Below are positions 27,792 through 36,772 of a stretch of DNA of 64,000 nt, piece by piece. The DNA is from Salinivirga sp035268865. GTDB lineage: Bacteria > Bacteroidota > Bacteroidia > Bacteroidales > Salinivirgaceae. Each line of letters opens with the position of its first letter. Within the stretch, counting starts at the first letter, position 1. The position numbers and the translations under genes are program-made. The stretch is taken from positions 43,390 through 107,389 of the forward strand of contig NZ_DATFKB010000104.1 in NCBI RefSeq assembly GCF_035268865.1, read 5' to 3'. The notes beneath the pieces are model-generated. The model searched no databases, had not been told where the DNA came from, and saw only the letters and a program-made list of their open reading frames with translations.

Positions 27792-30206
27792 ATGCAAAAC
27801 CGAAAAATACCTATCATAAACGATACATTTGACATCATCACATTCAAACGAATATTGTACAGATCTGTTTGGATAGGTCTTTTTATTATACTTCTGGCAC
27901 TTGGTGCCGGCTTTCTAAAGATCCGGTATACGGCCCCCCTCTATGAGGCAAAATCAGTGATTCAAATACAGGAAGACAAAAAAACAAGTCAGGTTTTTCA
28001 GTTAGATGACCTTTATGAAGACAATAAAAAACTGAACAAAACAATTGCCCTAATCAGGTCTAAAGAATTTTTAAAACGTACATTCTCAAAACTTCCATTA
28101 GATATACGCTATTTTGTTGAAGGAGCATTCCTGAGTGATGAAATTTACAATTCAACTCCATTTGAAATTCAATATAAGATTAAAGACAGCAAAGCTTTTG
28201 GCACACCCGTTTTCATTTCTTTTAAGGACCAAAAAAATGTAGTATTCGAGTATGAATACAATGGTGAAACATACAGTTTCCCGGGTGAAGCTGGTAAATG
28301 GACAGACCTGGGCATACTATCGTGCAAAGCAGAAATATTGCGCTACAATGTAATTAAGAGTATGTATGAAAGTGCCAAGCAAAATAGTTACTATTTCGTG
28401 ATTTACAATGACGAACAAATCTTTGAGGAACACAGCAATAAACTGAGCATAAAACTCTTAAGCAGCAGCTCAAACTCAATTGAAATTTCATATCAAAGCC
28501 ATAACAGCCAGCAGGCAGCAGACTTAGTAAATGCAGTAGCAAGAGAATTTCAGCGATTTGAAGTTGAAAAGAAAAAAGAGAGTGTACAAAACATACTTGC
28601 ATTTATCGAACGTCAGCTCAAAAATGTTTATAAAACACTGGATACTACCGAATCGAAACTACAAAAATTTAGAAAAGAGAACAACATCCCGAGCGATGCA
28701 TTAGAGCGTACACCTTTTCCAATTTTCACAACAAAAATCGAGGAATTTGAAGAACAAATTACAACGCTCAATTTTGAGTTGATTACCCTAAAAAATGTTA
28801 AAACACAGCTGGAAACAAACCAACAACTGAACACCTACGAGATGATTGCCACCCTGGCCGGCACAAACAGCGAAAAAGTACTTGTCAGCATATTAACCAA
28901 CCTTCAGAATCTTATAAACGAAAAAAACCAATTGCTAAATGATGTGACACAAAACAACATGCGCATCAAAATTATTGACAAACAGATCGCCAACCAGAAA
29001 AAACTCATCATTGATTTCGTAAAAAACAATATAAATCGTTTAGAAGAGAGAAGAGCTGAATACCAAAATAAAATAGAAGAGTACGAGGAGAAGCTTTTTG
29101 CAGACGAATCATTCGATAAATTAGAATATGCCAGACTTCAACGGTTACATTCAATCAACGAAGGGTTTTACAATCAACTGATTCAAAAGAAAGCCGAATA
29201 TATGATTTCACAGGCAGGTTACGTTACCCAGAATGTAATTCTGGAGCGAGCCAATGCCAACCTGAAATCAATTGCACCTAAAAAAGAACAAATTTTAATA
29301 GCTAGCTTTATACTTGGGCTAATCCTATTCTTTGTTTTTATCTTTATTCGTTACCTCATGTTTAACGAGATCACCTCAATAAACATGATCAAAAACTACT
29401 CAAGCGCACCAGTAATTGGGGTTGTTCCCGCGTACAAAAAGGCTGTTCCCGTCTCACAACTTCTTGTAAACAAGAAACCGAATTCCATGTTTACAGAAGC
29501 TTTCCGAAACATTCGATCCAACCTGCAGTTTCTTTCACCAGGAGCAGGGTCAAATGTCATCACGGTTACATCAACCATTTCAGGCGAAGGAAAAACTTTT
29601 GTTGCCATGAACCTCGCCGGAATACAAGCCATTTCAGGTAAAAGAGCAATTATCCTGGACATGGATATGCGCAAACCACGTCTGCACCTGGGATTTAATG
29701 TAGACAACGACAAAGGCATGAGTACAATCTTAATCGGCAAGCACACATACAAAGATTGTATATTCATGTCGGAACAAAAAAACCTTGATTTCATCACAGC
29801 GGGGCCTGTACCACCCAATCCGGCTGAATTGGTTTTTAGCCCTAAAATGGATGAACTCATAGAACAACTCGAGGAACTTTATGATGTTATTATCATCGAC
29901 ACACCACCAATTGGCATTGTAACCGATGCACTGGCCAACCTACAACGCGCTAATTATCCGGTTTACGTGCTTAAATCAAACCTCTCTAAACGCAACTTCC
30001 TGGAAAATATCAACTCTTTAATTAAAGATAAAAGACTAGACAATCTTTCTGTTGTATTCAATTCGGTTGATATGGCTAAACGACGCTACGGATACGGTTA
30101 TGGATATGGTTACGGCTACGGCTACGGCTATGGATACTACTCCGATGAAGAAAAGCCTTCGAAGAAAAACTTTTTGAAATCAATTTTTAAAACCAACAAA
30201 TCATAA
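27792..30206 (+). CDS. Wzc-like polysaccharide co-polymerase with BY-kinase domain
   Basis: 804-residue inner-membrane protein that controls polymerisation and export of exopolysaccharide. N-terminal Wzz region with first membrane helix at about residues 22-47, a long periplasmic coiled coil at about 260-440, second helix near 500-520, then a cytoplasmic tyrosine autokinase: Walker A TISGEGKTFVAMNLA, A' ILDMDMRKPRLHLG and Walker B VIIIDTPPIG. The tail contains eight Tyr-Gly repeats plus Tyr-Tyr (residues 766-783), the autophosphorylation cluster, followed by an acidic patch and a basic end. It is 2 bp behind the Wza-like gene, a standard export pair. Confidence 0.93.
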   Translation: MQNRKIPIINDTFDIITFKRILYRSVWIGLFIILLALGAGFLKIRYTAPLYEAKSVIQIQEDKKTSQVFQLDDLYEDNKKLNKTIALIRSKEFLKRTFSKLPLDIRYFVEGAFLSDEIYNSTPFEIQYKIKDSKAFGTPVFISFKDQKNVVFEYEYNGETYSFPGEAGKWTDLGILSCKAEILRYNVIKSMYESAKQNSYYFVIYNDEQIFEEHSNKLSIKLLSSSSNSIEISYQSHNSQQAADLVNAVAREFQRFEVEKKKESVQNILAFIERQLKNVYKTLDTTESKLQKFRKENNIPSDALERTPFPIFTTKIEEFEEQITTLNFELITLKNVKTQLETNQQLNTYEMIATLAGTNSEKVLVSILTNLQNLINEKNQLLNDVTQNNMRIKIIDKQIANQKKLIIDFVKNNINRLEERRAEYQNKIEEYEEKLFADESFDKLEYARLQRLHSINEGFYNQLIQKKAEYMISQAGYVTQNVILERANANLKSIAPKKEQILIASFILGLILFFVFIFIRYLMFNEITSINMIKNYSSAPVIGVVPAYKKAVPVSQLLVNKKPNSMFTEAFRNIRSNLQFLSPGAGSNVITVTSTISGEGKTFVAMNLAGIQAISGKRAIILDMDMRKPRLHLGFNVDNDKGMSTILIGKHTYKDCIFMSEQKNLDFITAGPVPPNPAELVFSPKMDELIEQLEELYDVIIIDTPPIGIVTDALANLQRANYPVYVLKSNLSKRNFLENINSLIKDKRLDNLSVVFNSVDMAKRRYGYGYGYGYGYGYGYGYYSDEEKPSKKNFLKSIFKTNKS
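30087..30140 (+). repeat. Tyr-Gly codon repeat at the Wzc C-terminus
   Basis: Eight TAY-GGN units and a final TAY-TAY encode ten tyrosines in 18 residues. The codons mix TAC/TAT and GGA/GGT/GGC, so the repeat is not a perfect hexanucleotide array. Confidence 0.9.
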
Positions 30207-30226
30207 AACCAGATTGACAGAACGTT

Positions 30227-31291
30227 ATGGAAAACACACTTTTACTATTTCTATTTTTTACATACACTTTCCTTCTAGGGTTTTTATTGCACAAATACCT
30301 GATAAATCGTTCCAGAACTTACAACCTGCATAAAGCCAACATATCAGGCGAGCGTTGGGAAAGGCAATCGAAACCCATTTTTGGAGGTATTACTTTCTTC
30401 AGCCTTTTTATTTTCGGGTTAATAAATTATGTGGTTTTTTTTCCTGTAGATATTCTAATTACCGGAGAAAGTATTGCCATAATACTTGTGGTAACCATTT
30501 CCTTTCTCATGGGACTGGCCGATGACCTACTAAACACTTCTCCATTATTTAAATTTGGGATGCAACTAGGGGCAGCCCTCTTACTTATTTATTTTGGAAT
30601 TTATATCAACATATTTTCTGATGATACACTAAATTACCTTTTAACCATTCTTTGGGTAGTCGGAATTATGAATTCTATTAACATGCTAGATAATATGGAT
30701 GCCATTACAACGCCAAGCGGATTATTTATACTTCTGTTTATTGGTTTGCTAATAGGCGTCAATACACCAGACGATATGTGGTTTTATTTGACCATACTTA
30801 TCAGCATATATGCCAGCATGGGAAGTTTCTTAATCTTCAACTGGCACCCGTCAAAAATGTACATGGGTGACAATGGTTCGCAATTTCTTGGTGCAATATT
30901 AGCCGTACTCTCTATAATGTTCATATGGAATCAGCCAATAACCCCAAGCCCGCATACCGGTCTTTTCAAACTTGCCTCGGTTGTTATTGCTTTCACTATG
31001 CCACTGACAGATACTGTCACCGTAAGTATAAACAGGCTACTCAAAGGCAAATCGCCATTTGTTGGAGGGAAAGACCACACCACACACCATCTTTCATACG
31101 CAGGCCTGTCAGACCACATGGTGGCATGGGTTTTCATAATAGGTTCATTAATATCTGTTACTTTGGCATTTGTTTTGACTGTTTATTTTCCCGATGCCTG
31201 CCTTTCCACCTTAGCATTATTTTTAGCCTGGCCGGCAATCATTTTTGTTTCTCTTTACTCGTTAACCCGAATCGTGAAACCGAACAAATAG
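30227..31291 (+). CDS. MraY/WecA-family undecaprenyl-phosphate sugar-1-phosphate transferase
   Basis: 354-residue polytopic protein that loads the first sugar phosphate on undecaprenyl phosphate. Family motifs are visible: GLADDLLNTSP (Asp pair for the metal), NSINMLDNMDAITTPSG (the NxxNxxDG-like block), MYMGDNGSQFLGA, and the cytoplasmic His motif GGKDHTTHHLSYAG. About ten membrane helices. It may initiate the repeat unit of the exopolysaccharide exported by the neighbouring Wza/Wzc pair. WecA versus another sugar specificity cannot be decided. Confidence 0.88.
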   Translation: MENTLLLFLFFTYTFLLGFLLHKYLINRSRTYNLHKANISGERWERQSKPIFGGITFFSLFIFGLINYVVFFPVDILITGESIAIILVVTISFLMGLADDLLNTSPLFKFGMQLGAALLLIYFGIYINIFSDDTLNYLLTILWVVGIMNSINMLDNMDAITTPSGLFILLFIGLLIGVNTPDDMWFYLTILISIYASMGSFLIFNWHPSKMYMGDNGSQFLGAILAVLSIMFIWNQPITPSPHTGLFKLASVVIAFTMPLTDTVTVSINRLLKGKSPFVGGKDHTTHHLSYAGLSDHMVAWVFIIGSLISVTLAFVLTVYFPDACLSTLALFLAWPAIIFVSLYSLTRIVKPNK

Positions 31292-31298
31292 GTATTGA

Positions 31299-32246
31299 AT
31301 GAAAATAAAAACTATTTCGATTACAGCCATTATGCTGGTGGCTTTGTTATGGATAATTAAATATTCCTACAAACAAAAAGAAACAACAGAAATATACCAA
31401 AGTGAAGAAACTGATAATGATGCATATGTTGTTGAACCTGCAGACATGCCTGCTCAATTAATATTTGCAGATGAGGTTGTTCCGGTTCAATTCTATGATG
31501 TGCGTGAGCGACTCGATCGTGAGTTACTTGTAAACAAGTTTTGGCACTCAAGCACATTTCAACTCATTAAGAGGGCCAACCGTTACTTTCCCATTATTGA
31601 AAGAATTTTAAAAGAAGAGCAAGTTCCTGAGGATTTTAAATACCTGGCAGTAGCGGAAAGCGGATTACAAAATGTAGTTTCGCCTAGTGGAGCTGCCGGA
31701 TTCTGGCAATTTTTAAGAGGTGCAGCAAGAGATTTTGATTTGCAGGTAAACAGTGAAGTAGATGAACGCTATCACCTGGAAAAAGCCACCCGTGCCGCAG
31801 CAAAATATTTAAAATGGAATTATAAAAAATTCGGCACCTGGACCATGTCTGCTGCAGCATACAATTATGGAAGGACTAACACCCTTCGCCAAATTAAACG
31901 GCAACATTGCTCGAACTATTACGACCTTTTATTACCCGAAGAAACTGAACGCTATGTATTCAGGCTGATTGCCCTCAAGCTCATACTCAGCAACCCGGCA
32001 GAATACGGATTTACACTTAACAACAACGACTTATATGCGCCCATAAAAACAAAAACGGTAACTGTAACCGGAAAGGTTAAAGATCTTGCAACTTTTGCAA
32101 AAAACCACGGCATCTCTTACAGAATGCTAAAAGAATTTAACCCCTGGTTAAGAGAAAACTACTTACGCAACCCTCGAAATAAGACATACAAAATAAAAAT
32201 ACCAGAGAAACATTTCCGGCATCAATATGACCATCTGAGCTATTGA
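31299..32246 (+). CDS. MltD-like lytic transglycosylase
   Basis: 315-residue envelope enzyme that cleaves peptidoglycan glycan strands. N-terminal membrane anchor (about residues 4-23), then an SLT domain: LAVAESGLQNVVSPSGAAGFWQF with the catalytic Glu, and MSAAAYNYGRTNTLRQIKRQ. The C-terminal part (KTVTVTGKVKDLATFAKNHGISYRMLKEFNPWL) resembles a LysM-like repeat as in MltD. It lies 7 bp behind the sugar-phosphate transferase gene and 4 bp before uvrA. It may open the cell wall for the export machine; that role is inferred from context. Confidence 0.87.
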   Translation: MKIKTISITAIMLVALLWIIKYSYKQKETTEIYQSEETDNDAYVVEPADMPAQLIFADEVVPVQFYDVRERLDRELLVNKFWHSSTFQLIKRANRYFPIIERILKEEQVPEDFKYLAVAESGLQNVVSPSGAAGFWQFLRGAARDFDLQVNSEVDERYHLEKATRAAAKYLKWNYKKFGTWTMSAAAYNYGRTNTLRQIKRQHCSNYYDLLLPEETERYVFRLIALKLILSNPAEYGFTLNNNDLYAPIKTKTVTVTGKVKDLATFAKNHGISYRMLKEFNPWLRENYLRNPRNKTYKIKIPEKHFRHQYDHLSY

Positions 32247-32250
32247 TATT

Positions 32251-35100
32251 ATGACAAAGAAAAGAGAACTGATAGATACTGATTACGCAGATAATATTGA
32301 AATTCTGGGAGCACGTGTACATAACCTCAAAAACATAGATACGCATATTCCCAGAAATAAACTTACCGTCATTACAGGATTAAGTGGCAGTGGAAAATCA
32401 TCATTGGCGTTTGATACCATTTATGCCGAAGGCCAGCGACGATATATCGAAACATTCTCATCCTATGCCCGCCAGTTTTTGGGTGGTCTGGAAAGACCTG
32501 ACGTCGATAAAATCACAGGATTAAGTCCGGTAATTAGTATAGAGCAAAAAACAACCAATAAAAACCCACGCAGTACAGTTGGTACAATCACTGAAGTTTA
32601 CGACTTCATGCGTTTACTTTTTGCAAGAGCTGCCGATGCATATTCACATGCGAGTGGAAAAAAAATGGTTCGCTACAACGAGAATCAAATCGTCGAGCTC
32701 ATTAAAGATCGCTTTAATAATAAAAAAATAATGCTGCTCGCTCCTGTGATAAGGGGTCGTAAGGGCCACTACCGTGAACTTTTTGAACAAGTGCGGCGTA
32801 AAGGCTTTATCAGCGCCCGCATTGACGGAGAAATTAAAGAGCTTACCCCGGGTCTCAAGCTGGACCGGTACAAAATACACAACATTGAAGTTGTAATCGA
32901 CAAGGTAATACCGGGCGAAACGGCAGATAAACGACTAAAAAACTCCGTTCAAACTGCACTAAAGCATGGTAAAGGTGTAATGATGGCCATTGAAAAAAAT
33001 GCCAATGAACCTGATTACTTTTCAAAACACCTGATGGATGCTGAAAGCGGAATATCTTACGACGAACCCGCTCCACATACCTTTTCATTCAACTCACCAC
33101 AGGGGGCATGCCCGGTATGCAAAGGATTAGGCGAAGTTAGCGAATACGACATTGCCAAACTCATTCCGGACAAAACACTTAGCATAAAAAAAGGTGCCAT
33201 TACACCTTTGGGTAAATATAAAAGCAGCCTCATCTTTTGGCAAATTGAGGCATTGGCAAAAAAGTACAAATGTACCATTGACATGCCAGTAAATAAATTG
33301 CCCGTGGAATTGGTTGATAAAATCCTTTATGGCACAAACGAAAATGTAAAGATTGAAAACACTCCCCTCGGGCGTAGCACCTCTTATATGTTAAGTTATG
33401 CCGGGGTAGTGAATTACTTATCGCAACTCGATGCTGAAGACCTTAAAAACTCTAAAAAGGGACACGACAAATACCTGAAAAAATCCACATGCCCGGAGTG
33501 TAACGGAAGCAGGCTGAAAAAGGAAACATTATATTTTAAAATACACGACAAAAACATTGCAGAACTGAGTGCAATGGATATCGACCAGCTTCATCAGTGG
33601 TTCAACAGTATTGATAAGCACCTTTCTGACAAACAGTTATCAATTGCAAAAGAAATCCTTAAAGAGATAAGAAGCCGACTGGGTTTTTTATTGGATGTAG
33701 GCCTCAGTTATTTGTCATTAAACAGGAGTGCTAAAAGCTTATCGGGAGGAGAAAGCCAACGTATACGTCTGGCCACACAAATCGGGTCGCAGCTGGTCAA
33801 CGTGCTGTATATCCTCGATGAGCCCAGCATAGGCTTACATCAGCGCGACAACATAAAACTTATCAATAGTTTGAAGCAACTTCGCGATGCAGAAAACAGT
33901 GTGATCGTAGTAGAACACGACCGCGAAATGATAGAATCTGCCGACCATGTGATAGATATTGGCCCAGGCGCAGGCCGGCACGGGGGGCACATTGTGGCAG
34001 AAGGTGATGTAAAAACAATCAATGAAGCCGGTGGCCTTACTGCCGATTACCTGAAAAACCAGAAACGTATTGAGGTTCCTAAAGAGCGCAGACCCGGAAA
34101 TGGAAAATCAATTCGTTTAAAAGGAGCCACGGGCAATAACTTAAAAAACGTGAATATTGATATTCCGTTGGGCCAATTTATTTGTGTAACAGGAGTAAGT
34201 GGCAGCGGAAAATCTTCGCTCATCAATGAAACGCTACACCCAATATTAAACAGGCATTTTTATCGGTCTGTAAAAGATCCGCTCCCTTACAAAGACATTG
34301 AAGGAATAAAAAACATCGATAAAGTAATTGAGGTAAACCAGAGTCCGCTCGGGCGCACACCCAGATCGAACCCGGTAACCTACACAGGTCTGTTCGATGA
34401 AATAAGAAAAATATTCACAAAATTGCCCGAAGCTAAAATCAGAGGGTACAAACCCGGACGTTTTTCATTTAATGTAAAGGGCGGACGATGCGAAACATGT
34501 AAGGGTGCCGGGGTAGAAATTATTGAAATGAATTTCTTGCCCGATGTACATGTAAAATGTAAAGATTGTGAAGGCCGCCGATATAACAGAGAAACACTTG
34601 AAGTGCGTTATAAGGGTAAAAGCATATCAGATGTACTCGATATGACCATAAACCAGGCGGTAGAGTTTTTCCAAAACATTCCTAAAATTGAGAAAAAGCT
34701 TAAAACCCTGCAGGAAGTTGGCCTGGGATATGTTACGCTGGGGCAACCTTCGACTACACTAAGTGGTGGGGAATCGCAACGCGTTAAGCTTGCTTCGGAG
34801 CTGGCGAAAAAAGATACTGGTAAAACCCTTTACATTCTCGATGAACCAACTACAGGACTGCACTTCGAAGACATAAAAGCCTTGTTGAGCGTGCTTGATC
34901 GACTTGCGAACAAAGGAAATACCGTTATTGTTATTGAACATAACCTGGATGTGATTAAATTTGCTGATTACATCATTGATATTGGCCCGGAAGGTGGTCG
35001 GGGTGGTGGAAAAATAATTGCAACGGGGACACCTGAGGAAATTAGCAAAAACAAAAAAAGCTATACTGCTGGCTACCTAACCGATGAATTAAAAAGATAA
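32251..35100 (+). CDS. uvrA: UvrABC excinuclease subunit A
   Basis: 949-residue DNA-damage recognition ATPase of nucleotide excision repair. Two ABC modules: first Walker A GLSGSGKSSLAFDTIYAEGQ, the zinc module CPVCKGLG with CPECNGSR, signature LSGGESQRIRLATQIGSQL; second Walker A GVSGSGKSSLINETL, the second zinc site CETCKGAG with CKDCEG, signature LSGGESQRVKLASELAKK. Length is typical and no key residue is missing. It sits in tight same-strand spacing (4 bp) after the transglycosylase and before the kinase, so it is probably read through from the exopolysaccharide genes. Confidence 0.98.
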   Translation: MTKKRELIDTDYADNIEILGARVHNLKNIDTHIPRNKLTVITGLSGSGKSSLAFDTIYAEGQRRYIETFSSYARQFLGGLERPDVDKITGLSPVISIEQKTTNKNPRSTVGTITEVYDFMRLLFARAADAYSHASGKKMVRYNENQIVELIKDRFNNKKIMLLAPVIRGRKGHYRELFEQVRRKGFISARIDGEIKELTPGLKLDRYKIHNIEVVIDKVIPGETADKRLKNSVQTALKHGKGVMMAIEKNANEPDYFSKHLMDAESGISYDEPAPHTFSFNSPQGACPVCKGLGEVSEYDIAKLIPDKTLSIKKGAITPLGKYKSSLIFWQIEALAKKYKCTIDMPVNKLPVELVDKILYGTNENVKIENTPLGRSTSYMLSYAGVVNYLSQLDAEDLKNSKKGHDKYLKKSTCPECNGSRLKKETLYFKIHDKNIAELSAMDIDQLHQWFNSIDKHLSDKQLSIAKEILKEIRSRLGFLLDVGLSYLSLNRSAKSLSGGESQRIRLATQIGSQLVNVLYILDEPSIGLHQRDNIKLINSLKQLRDAENSVIVVEHDREMIESADHVIDIGPGAGRHGGHIVAEGDVKTINEAGGLTADYLKNQKRIEVPKERRPGNGKSIRLKGATGNNLKNVNIDIPLGQFICVTGVSGSGKSSLINETLHPILNRHFYRSVKDPLPYKDIEGIKNIDKVIEVNQSPLGRTPRSNPVTYTGLFDEIRKIFTKLPEAKIRGYKPGRFSFNVKGGRCETCKGAGVEIIEMNFLPDVHVKCKDCEGRRYNRETLEVRYKGKSISDVLDMTINQAVEFFQNIPKIEKKLKTLQEVGLGYVTLGQPSTTLSGGESQRVKLASELAKKDTGKTLYILDEPTTGLHFEDIKALLSVLDRLANKGNTVIVIEHNLDVIKFADYIIDIGPEGGRGGGKIIATGTPEEISKNKKSYTAGYLTDELKR

Positions 35101-35104
35101 ACTT

Positions 35105-36769
35105 ATGCAGCTTGAAATAATAATTGAAAATAACGGCAATAGAAAATCATACGAACAAGGCACTTGCTTACAGCACATTGCCGATGATCAATTACCCGAC
35201 ACAAAAAAAAGTATTCTTGGAGCATTTGTAAATAACAAACTCAAGGAGATGAATTACCTTATTTACAAGCCTAAGATGGTGCGCTTTATCGACATTACAG
35301 ATCCTGCCGGAAAGCGTATGTATGTGCGTTCAATTTCTTTTGTGCTAATAAAAGCTGCACGCAAACTATTCCCCGAAGCAAGAGTAAAAATTGAGCATAG
35401 TATATCGAAAGGGTACTATTGTGAATTTGAAAACTTTGGCCGCAAACTGGAGGTTGATGACGTATCTGCCATTTATGAGGAAATGCATAAAATAATAAAT
35501 TCCGACCTGCCCTTCAAAAGAGAAGAAAAACTGACAACTGAAGCCATCGAAATATTTCGTGAGCACGGCCTCGACGACAAGGTAAAACTTCTCAAAACCA
35601 GGCGCCAGCTATATACCTCTGTCTATTATCTGGATGGTCTGCCTGAATATTTTTATGGTTTTCTGGTCCCTTCAACCGGGTATTTAAAGGTATTTGCACT
35701 GAATAAATATTATGATGGCATGTTGCTGCAAATTCCAAAGCAAAGCAACCCCACAGAAATACATGAAATCATTCTTCAGGATAAACTTTTTGGTATTTTT
35801 CAGGAGTATAAAAACTGGGTGGAAGTTATTGGGATGAGCCATGTTGGTGCACTCAATGAAGCAGCAATAAACGGAGAGGTGGCAGATATCATAAAAGTGA
35901 ATGAAGCCCTCCAGGAGAAGAAACTGTCAAAAATTGCAGATCAAATTCATAGCAAAACACAACAACCACGACTGATCTTAATTTCTGGTCCATCATCATC
36001 AGGCAAAACCACATTCTCGAAAAGGCTGGCCATACAACTCAAAGTACTGGGCTATAAACCCGTAACAATTTCGCTAGACAATTATTTTGTCAATCGTGAA
36101 GATACACCACTTGATGAAAACGGAGAATATGATTTCGAAAATATAGAGGCGCTTGATATAGAATTTTTCAACCAACAACTCCTGGACCTTTTTGCAGGAA
36201 AGAAAATCGAGCTGCCCAGATTTAGCTTTGAAAAAGGAGAACGTTTTTTCAATGGCGACTACATGCAAATCGATGATCAAACCTTTGTAATTGTAGAAGG
36301 CATACACGGGCTAAATCCTAACCTCACTCCGCGCATACCCGCCGACCAAAAATATAAAATATATGTCTCGGCACTCACAGCGCTGTGCATGGACAGTCAT
36401 AACCGTATCCCCACAACAGATAGCAGGTTGCTGCGTCGCATTGTTCGCGATCACCAATACAGAGGCTACAGTGCAACTGACACGCTTAAAAGGTGGACAA
36501 GTGTTACACGTGGAGAAGCCAAATATATTTTCCCTTTTCAGGAAGAAGCCGACAGCATGTTTAATTCTGCCTTAATTTTTGAATTAGGCGTCCTGAAAAA
36601 ATATGCCGAACCAATTCTACAGGAAGTATTTCCAGATGAGCCGGAATATGCAGAGGCCAATCGTTTATTGAAGTTTTTTAAATACATCAGCCCGATATCT
36701 GATGCAGAAATTCCGCCCACGAGTATATTGAGAGAGTTTTTACATGGAAGTAGTTTTAATTACCATTAA
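35105..36769 (+). CDS. Nucleoside (uridine-type) kinase with N-terminal TGS and ThrRS-like domains
   Basis: 554-residue fusion. Residues 1-65 resemble a TGS domain and about 70-200 a threonyl-tRNA-synthetase second-additional-domain-like region (VKIEHSISKGYYCEFENFG). Residues about 285-490 are a P-loop uridine kinase/phosphoribulokinase domain with Walker A GPSSSGKTTFSKRLA, SLDNYFVNREDTPLDENGEYDFENIEALD and EGIHGLNP. This fused architecture recurs in Bacteroidota and Firmicutes; the substrate of the kinase is not established. It lies 4 bp after uvrA and converges with the cyclase gene with only 3 bp between stops and no terminator. Confidence 0.85.
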   Translation: MQLEIIIENNGNRKSYEQGTCLQHIADDQLPDTKKSILGAFVNNKLKEMNYLIYKPKMVRFIDITDPAGKRMYVRSISFVLIKAARKLFPEARVKIEHSISKGYYCEFENFGRKLEVDDVSAIYEEMHKIINSDLPFKREEKLTTEAIEIFREHGLDDKVKLLKTRRQLYTSVYYLDGLPEYFYGFLVPSTGYLKVFALNKYYDGMLLQIPKQSNPTEIHEIILQDKLFGIFQEYKNWVEVIGMSHVGALNEAAINGEVADIIKVNEALQEKKLSKIADQIHSKTQQPRLILISGPSSSGKTTFSKRLAIQLKVLGYKPVTISLDNYFVNREDTPLDENGEYDFENIEALDIEFFNQQLLDLFAGKKIELPRFSFEKGERFFNGDYMQIDDQTFVIVEGIHGLNPNLTPRIPADQKYKIYVSALTALCMDSHNRIPTTDSRLLRRIVRDHQYRGYSATDTLKRWTSVTRGEAKYIFPFQEEADSMFNSALIFELGVLKKYAEPILQEVFPDEPEYAEANRLLKFFKYISPISDAEIPPTSILREFLHGSSFNYH

Positions 36770-36772
36770 AAT

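Noticed and set aside
30087..30140. Possible phase-variable DNA repeat or CRISPR-like array
   Set aside because: The hexanucleotide units differ in both codons and have no spacers; it is a protein-level repeat.
36770..36772. Regulatory site between the convergent kinase and cyclase genes
   Set aside because: Only 3 bp separate the stops; no hairpin or motif is visible.
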